Shown: one piece after another, positions 60,602-64,000 of the stretch
Layout: each line of letters begins with the position of its first letter
Numbering within the stretch: the stretch's first letter is position 1
Assembly: GCA_026724425.1 (NCBI GenBank)
Contig: JAIUCV010000019.1
Location: 10,076,325 to 10,140,324 of the forward strand
Length of the DNA: 64,000 nucleotides
Origin: Erythrophleum ivorense
Lineage: Eukaryota; Streptophyta; Magnoliopsida; Fabales; Fabaceae
Direction of reading: 5' to 3'
Notes under the pieces: model-generated
Seen by the model: the letters and a program-made list of their open reading frames with translations, nothing else
Told to the model about the DNA's origin: nothing
Database searches by the model: none
Translations under genes and position numbers: made by a program

Positions 60602-63308
60602 TGTCACACCCTAGAATTTATTAATGAGGATTATGGTGAATTAAGGAATTAATACCAGGATTTGGGAAAAAAAAGGTTTCTAATGAAATGGATTTGTTTT
60701 AGACATTTTGAGCTGATAATCATGTTTAGTTATTGGTAGGTGGAGATATATTAATTATGGTTATGGGGTTTAATTAAGGAGTTAACTAAAGGGACTTAGA
60801 CATTTAATTTGGGCCTTATGATCAATGTATTTATGTCATGAGCCAAATAAGAAAGCCCACTTCTAGTTTATAAGAAGGTCCAATCTCATTTCTTAAGAGC
60901 CCAACTTTCATTTCATCAACTAAACCCTTCAACTTATGGCCCAATAAGCACATATCTGAACCTAAGTGGATTTTGGGCTTTAGGGTTAGCCCAAACTTAT
61001 CTAAAACCCTAACTTACTCAACCTTTTATCCTCTATTCTACATACCAACTCAATCTTAGGTAAGGGAGAACTCCATTTTCGCATAGGAAGAGAGGAGGCT
61101 AGGGTTTTCTGCATTCCTCCACCATTTCTTACTTCTAGAGGAAGATTTAGCCAAGGTAATCTAATAAAACGTGTTCCTCACATTCTCCTCTTCATTTTGG
61201 TCCGATTAGTTTTTGGTTTTGAGCATTTTCATCTCCTTCTCAAATATGAAATTTGGTGTTTGGGTGTTTCCTTGGAAGATCTTCAGAGTAGAAGCTAAAT
61301 GGGTGATCGGGTAAGTATTTTCCTCTCATTTTGTGTATTATTTTGCTAGAAAATGTCCTCAAGGATTGATTTTCATAAGGGTTCTGCTATTGTGCGGAAT
61401 TATAAGGAGATGAAGGCGAAACAATGAAATTTCTAAGCTTGATGACTCAAATTCAAATTTTAGAAAGACCCATTGTGTGTTTTTAGTAGTTGAGGCTCAA
61501 CCCAGTTCATTTGACTTTTTGGGTGTATGTGTAAGTGTTTTCCTTTCTCTTGTGTGGTATATATATAGAATTTCCATCATTTGGATTGACTTTTGGTACA
61601 TGGCTTTTACATATGCGAAAACAGAAATGTTATGAGTGACCCATTGTGAGTTCTTGTTGTTGTGACCTTGAATTGGTGCAGTAGACCCTTAGGGAAGCTT
61701 GGGTAAGAAGTTCTTAAAGTGCTCTTGTTAAGATTAATCTGTGGATAGGGAAATTCTTTACTAATGGTAGTTGAATAATGATGATTATACTTATGTTAGG
61801 CCTAGTGTGCTTTGAATCATGATGGTAGCTAGAGGAAAAGTAATTAGCTTCATTAAGGTAACTGGGGTTACTTTCCTAATTCCATGTATATGCCTATGTT
61901 AATATGATATTTACTACACATATTAGATTTTAAGATGCCAAATGATTGGTTGACTACTTGAATTGTTATTGTGATTGGACCTTGTGAGTCCATGATGGAG
62001 CTGTGGTGCGGTTGCCACCCGTGCATGTGCTTCGATCGGGCATCGGGTTGTGATCAGACTCCAAATGCACTAAGCCCTGGTTGTGCTCATTATGAGGTAG
62101 GTACCATAGATGAACTTCTCCTAGTGTTATTGGTCATTAACATGTTGTATATGATTGCTGGTATAGGACAGTAGTCATTAGTAGCTCAACTAATTCATTT
62201 GTAAATTGAATTGATGATTTTGGTATTGATGATATGAAATTGCATTGTATTGATTAATTTGTACATATATATGGAATTTTCCTCTTGTTACTGAGATTCT
62301 ATATCTCACCCCGATTGTGGGCTTACATTTTCAGGGATCGGACCGCTTAGTGGCAAGGAGAAAATTAATGGAAGCTTATTATATGGTTTAGTAATAGGTA
62401 GGTATGGAAACCTTGTTAGATTATATTTGTAAAACTAGACTACTAGCTTTATGTAATTACCACATTGCGTCATGAATTGCTAAGCATAGGGACTGTAAAA
62501 GATTATATTTGAATGAGTAATGATAGATGTGTTAGGTAGATTAAGTAAAAGAAAGACACTAAATCTTCAAAAACTAAGTTAAAGTGGCCTAGAGTGTTGC
62601 TAGAGGGGGAATTGGAGAGCATGAGATGAAATCTAAGAGTTATAAGAATAGAAACGAATTGGCCACGGCTAAAATTTAATTGGCCTCGGCCAAAAGCAAC
62701 AAAGTTGCCCAAGGAGGGTAACAAAGGGAATTAGCCGTGACCAAAATTTAATTAGTAGCAGCCAAAATTTAATGGGCCTCGGCTAAATATGGCGAAGCTG
62801 CTAGGGAAGAAAATAAAGAGCAATTGGCCATAGCGAACAGTAAGGTTAGCCGCGGCTAAGTTTAAGAGGCAAGTTTAGGGGTATTCCAAAGGGTATTTGG
62901 CTGCGGTGAAATGTGCAAAATTTGTGAAGGTGTAAGGAGTTGAACCCGAGAATAATTGGCCGTGGCGCGAGGGAATTTAGCCACGGCGAAGGTGCTTAAT
63001 TTCTCATATTCACCTAAAAACCTTAGTTTCTCTTATGGTAATGCTAAGAAATGATCTAGAAACACTTGTAGAAGGATTTTGAGTTGGAATTGATGGATGG
63101 AAGAATCAAAGGCTCCTCATTAATGATTAAATTCACTTGCACATTCAAATAATTGTAGTTATCTAATTAATGACCCTAATAACATCAAGATTCAAATTTT
63201 CTTACATTTTTCGAATATAATTAGTTATAATGACTTTCATCCTTGATTTATGATTATTAATTGCGTCTTTAACTTTAATTGTGATGCTTAGAAGTTAGGG
63301 TCGTTGCA
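60602..63308 (+). mobile_element. 5' LTR, 2,707 bp, second gypsy-like family
   Basis: TGTCACACCCTAG to GGGTCGTTGCA. It differs in sequence from the Tekay-like LTRs but has the same plan: a T-rich leader with AGCCAAGGTAATC (61150), a GATTC..ATCTCACCCC block (62300) and TTTTCAGGGATCGG near 62330. A TATATATATAGAATTT stretch lies near 61557. A cluster of GGCC(A/G)CGGC words occupies 62640-62995. Confidence 0.75.
62640..62995 (+). repeat. GGCCRCGGC-type dyad cluster
   Basis: About ten spaced words such as TTGGCCACGGCTAA, GGCCTCGGCCAAAA, TTAGCCGCGGCTAAG and TTGGCCGTGGCGCG, alternating in orientation and joined by AAAATTTAAT spacers. It is strikingly G+C-rich for this window. Its arrangement parallels the CTATAG clusters of the other family. 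Confidence 0.75.
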
Positions 63309-63310
63309 TT

Positions 63311-63330
63311 TGGTATCAGAGTAATGGTTC
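63311..63330 (+). promoter_or_regulatory. primer binding site, initiator tRNA-Met
   Basis: TGGTATCAGAGTAATGGTTC, two bases after the LTR end. The first 11 bases match the 3' end of initiator tRNA-Met exactly. Confidence 0.88.
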
Positions 63331-63553
63331 AAGAAAACCGTTCTAATTTAAATTTTATGGTTAGAAGCTTAGCAATCATGATGCATATTTGGCATAGTAT
63401 TAGCTCATAAGAATAGATAATTATGTTAGCATATATTTGTCGTGCTTTATGTTCTGGAAGGAAATATAGAAGAATAATGATATGAGGCTTATAATGCTTG
63501 ATTGAAATGACTGTTTCTTGAATTTTATTTAGAACATCACCTATCACAACAAG

Positions 63554-63703
63554 TATGCCTCGGAGAATAATAGAGTGTAGTGAGATTCTACCTCATAACA
63601 CTTCAGTAATACTAATTTTGAGACTTGAGGTTGTTAATACCAATGAAAAGACTAGAATTTTTCCCTTCTTTTCTTTGAAGATTGGATTACTGGTCTCAGT
63701 CTA
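63554..63703 (+). pseudogene. possible gag start of the second-family element, 49 codons
   Basis: ATG at 63554 lies about 225 bp after the primer site, where gypsy gag usually begins. It opens MPRRIIECSEILPHNT, similar in style to the basic MPPRR-type starts of plant gypsy gag. A stop follows at 63701-63703. No capsid motif can be seen before the window ends, and CAACTGG-type words take over (63689-63900). It is therefore either a broken gag or chance. Confidence 0.35.
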
Positions 63704-63905
63704 GATAAACAGCTGGTTGAGGCTTGTTACCAACTGGCTAAGCGATAAATGCATAGTTACTCGCTGTAAGGCACCAGTTAACTGAATGAATGAGACCAGG
63801 TAACTGATAAGGATGATGAACAAGGCTACTAATAATATTTGTGACCAGTTGATCTCCATTTACTAAGCAAGCCAACTGGGTACGGCCGACTAGTTGATTA
63901 GCCTA
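63685..63905. repeat. cluster of CCAGTTG/CAACTGG words
   Basis: Eight related words (ACTGGTCTCAG, CAGCTGGTTG, CCAACTGGC, CACCAGTTAACTG, ACCAGGTAACTG, GACCAGTTGATC, CCAACTGGG, GACTAGTTGATT) in about 220 bp, on both strands. No regular period. Source unknown; possibly part of another inserted element. Confidence 0.45.
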
Positions 63906-64000
63906 TCGAAGTAGTCAAATGATCACAACAAGAGTAGCAATTCTTTACCTTAGCAAAGTTCTAAACTTTTCAAGGTCCATCTAGAGTGATGTTGAGAACT

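Larger units (their letters stand above)
60602..64000 (+). mobile_element. gypsy-like retrotransposon, 5' end only (second family), runs off window
   Basis: A 5' LTR (60602-63308), a primer site (63311-63330) and the beginning of the internal region. It is the youngest layer at this end: it interrupts LTR E, and nothing seen interrupts its LTR. Left flank TTGAA (60597-60601). Whether coding beyond 64000 is intact is unknown. Confidence 0.75.

Noticed and set aside
1..64000. endogenous plant pararetrovirus
   Set aside because: All RT remnants come with LTRs, primer sites and gypsy or copia domain order; no movement-protein or coat-type blocks were seen.

Overview
This 64-kb window looks like transposon-rich heterochromatin of a flowering plant. 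The evidence is high A+T content, plant-type Ty3/gypsy and Ty1/copia coding remnants primed by initiator tRNA-Met, a Ulp1-type MULE gene with a plant-consensus intron, and no ORF longer than 115 codons. I see no intact host gene, no rRNA or tRNA gene, and nothing bacterial. The species cannot be named from the sequence. All calls come from reading the sequence and comparing its parts with one another; no database search was run.

The dominant component is one family of very long LTRs (mostly 3.4-3.7 kb, one copy 2.7 kb). They begin TGTAAY and end RYTACA or TATA. I assign them to a Tekay/Del-like Ty3/gypsy chromovirus, because one copy still carries a tRNA-Met primer site, a CCHC gag and a gypsy reverse transcriptase. 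Most copies are solo LTRs, several bounded by 5-bp target-site duplications (TSDs). They are inserted into one another, mainly in opposite orientation.

Layout. 1-579: end of a reverse LTR. 580-1129: unassigned. 1130-19991: an old forward LTR interrupted by a retroelement with decayed gag-pol (1173-7409) and by two reverse solo LTRs (9030-14286, 14581-18296); the first of these holds an Angela/BARE-like copia solo LTR (11351-13172, perfect TSD). 20500-23480: a very decayed Ty1/copia element, then a fold-back element (23705-24065). 24922-33191: a second, better preserved copia element, whose gag zinc knuckle is split by a forward solo LTR (26126-29592). 33192-35400: unassigned. 35400-47322: a MULE-type region with a broken Ulp1-family gene between two 187-189-bp tandem arrays, carrying two reverse solo LTRs (37871-41274, 43224-45934). 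47323 to the end: a forward LTR holding a reverse LTR (47950-57843), which itself holds two more LTRs (48679-51682, 51700-55219). A further reverse LTR (58838 on) is entered by a new forward element, whose 5' LTR (60602-63308), primer site and possible gag start run off the window.

Nothing here works as a gene system today. The region is best read as a stack of insertions whose order can be recovered from TSDs and from host reading frames that rejoin. The points of most interest are the giant LTRs with internal 31-bp arrays and splice-donor-like sites, variable iteration of the LTR terminal sequence, palindrome clusters inside LTRs, antiparallel self-nesting, and an Ulp1 MULE flanked by direct-oriented arrays.
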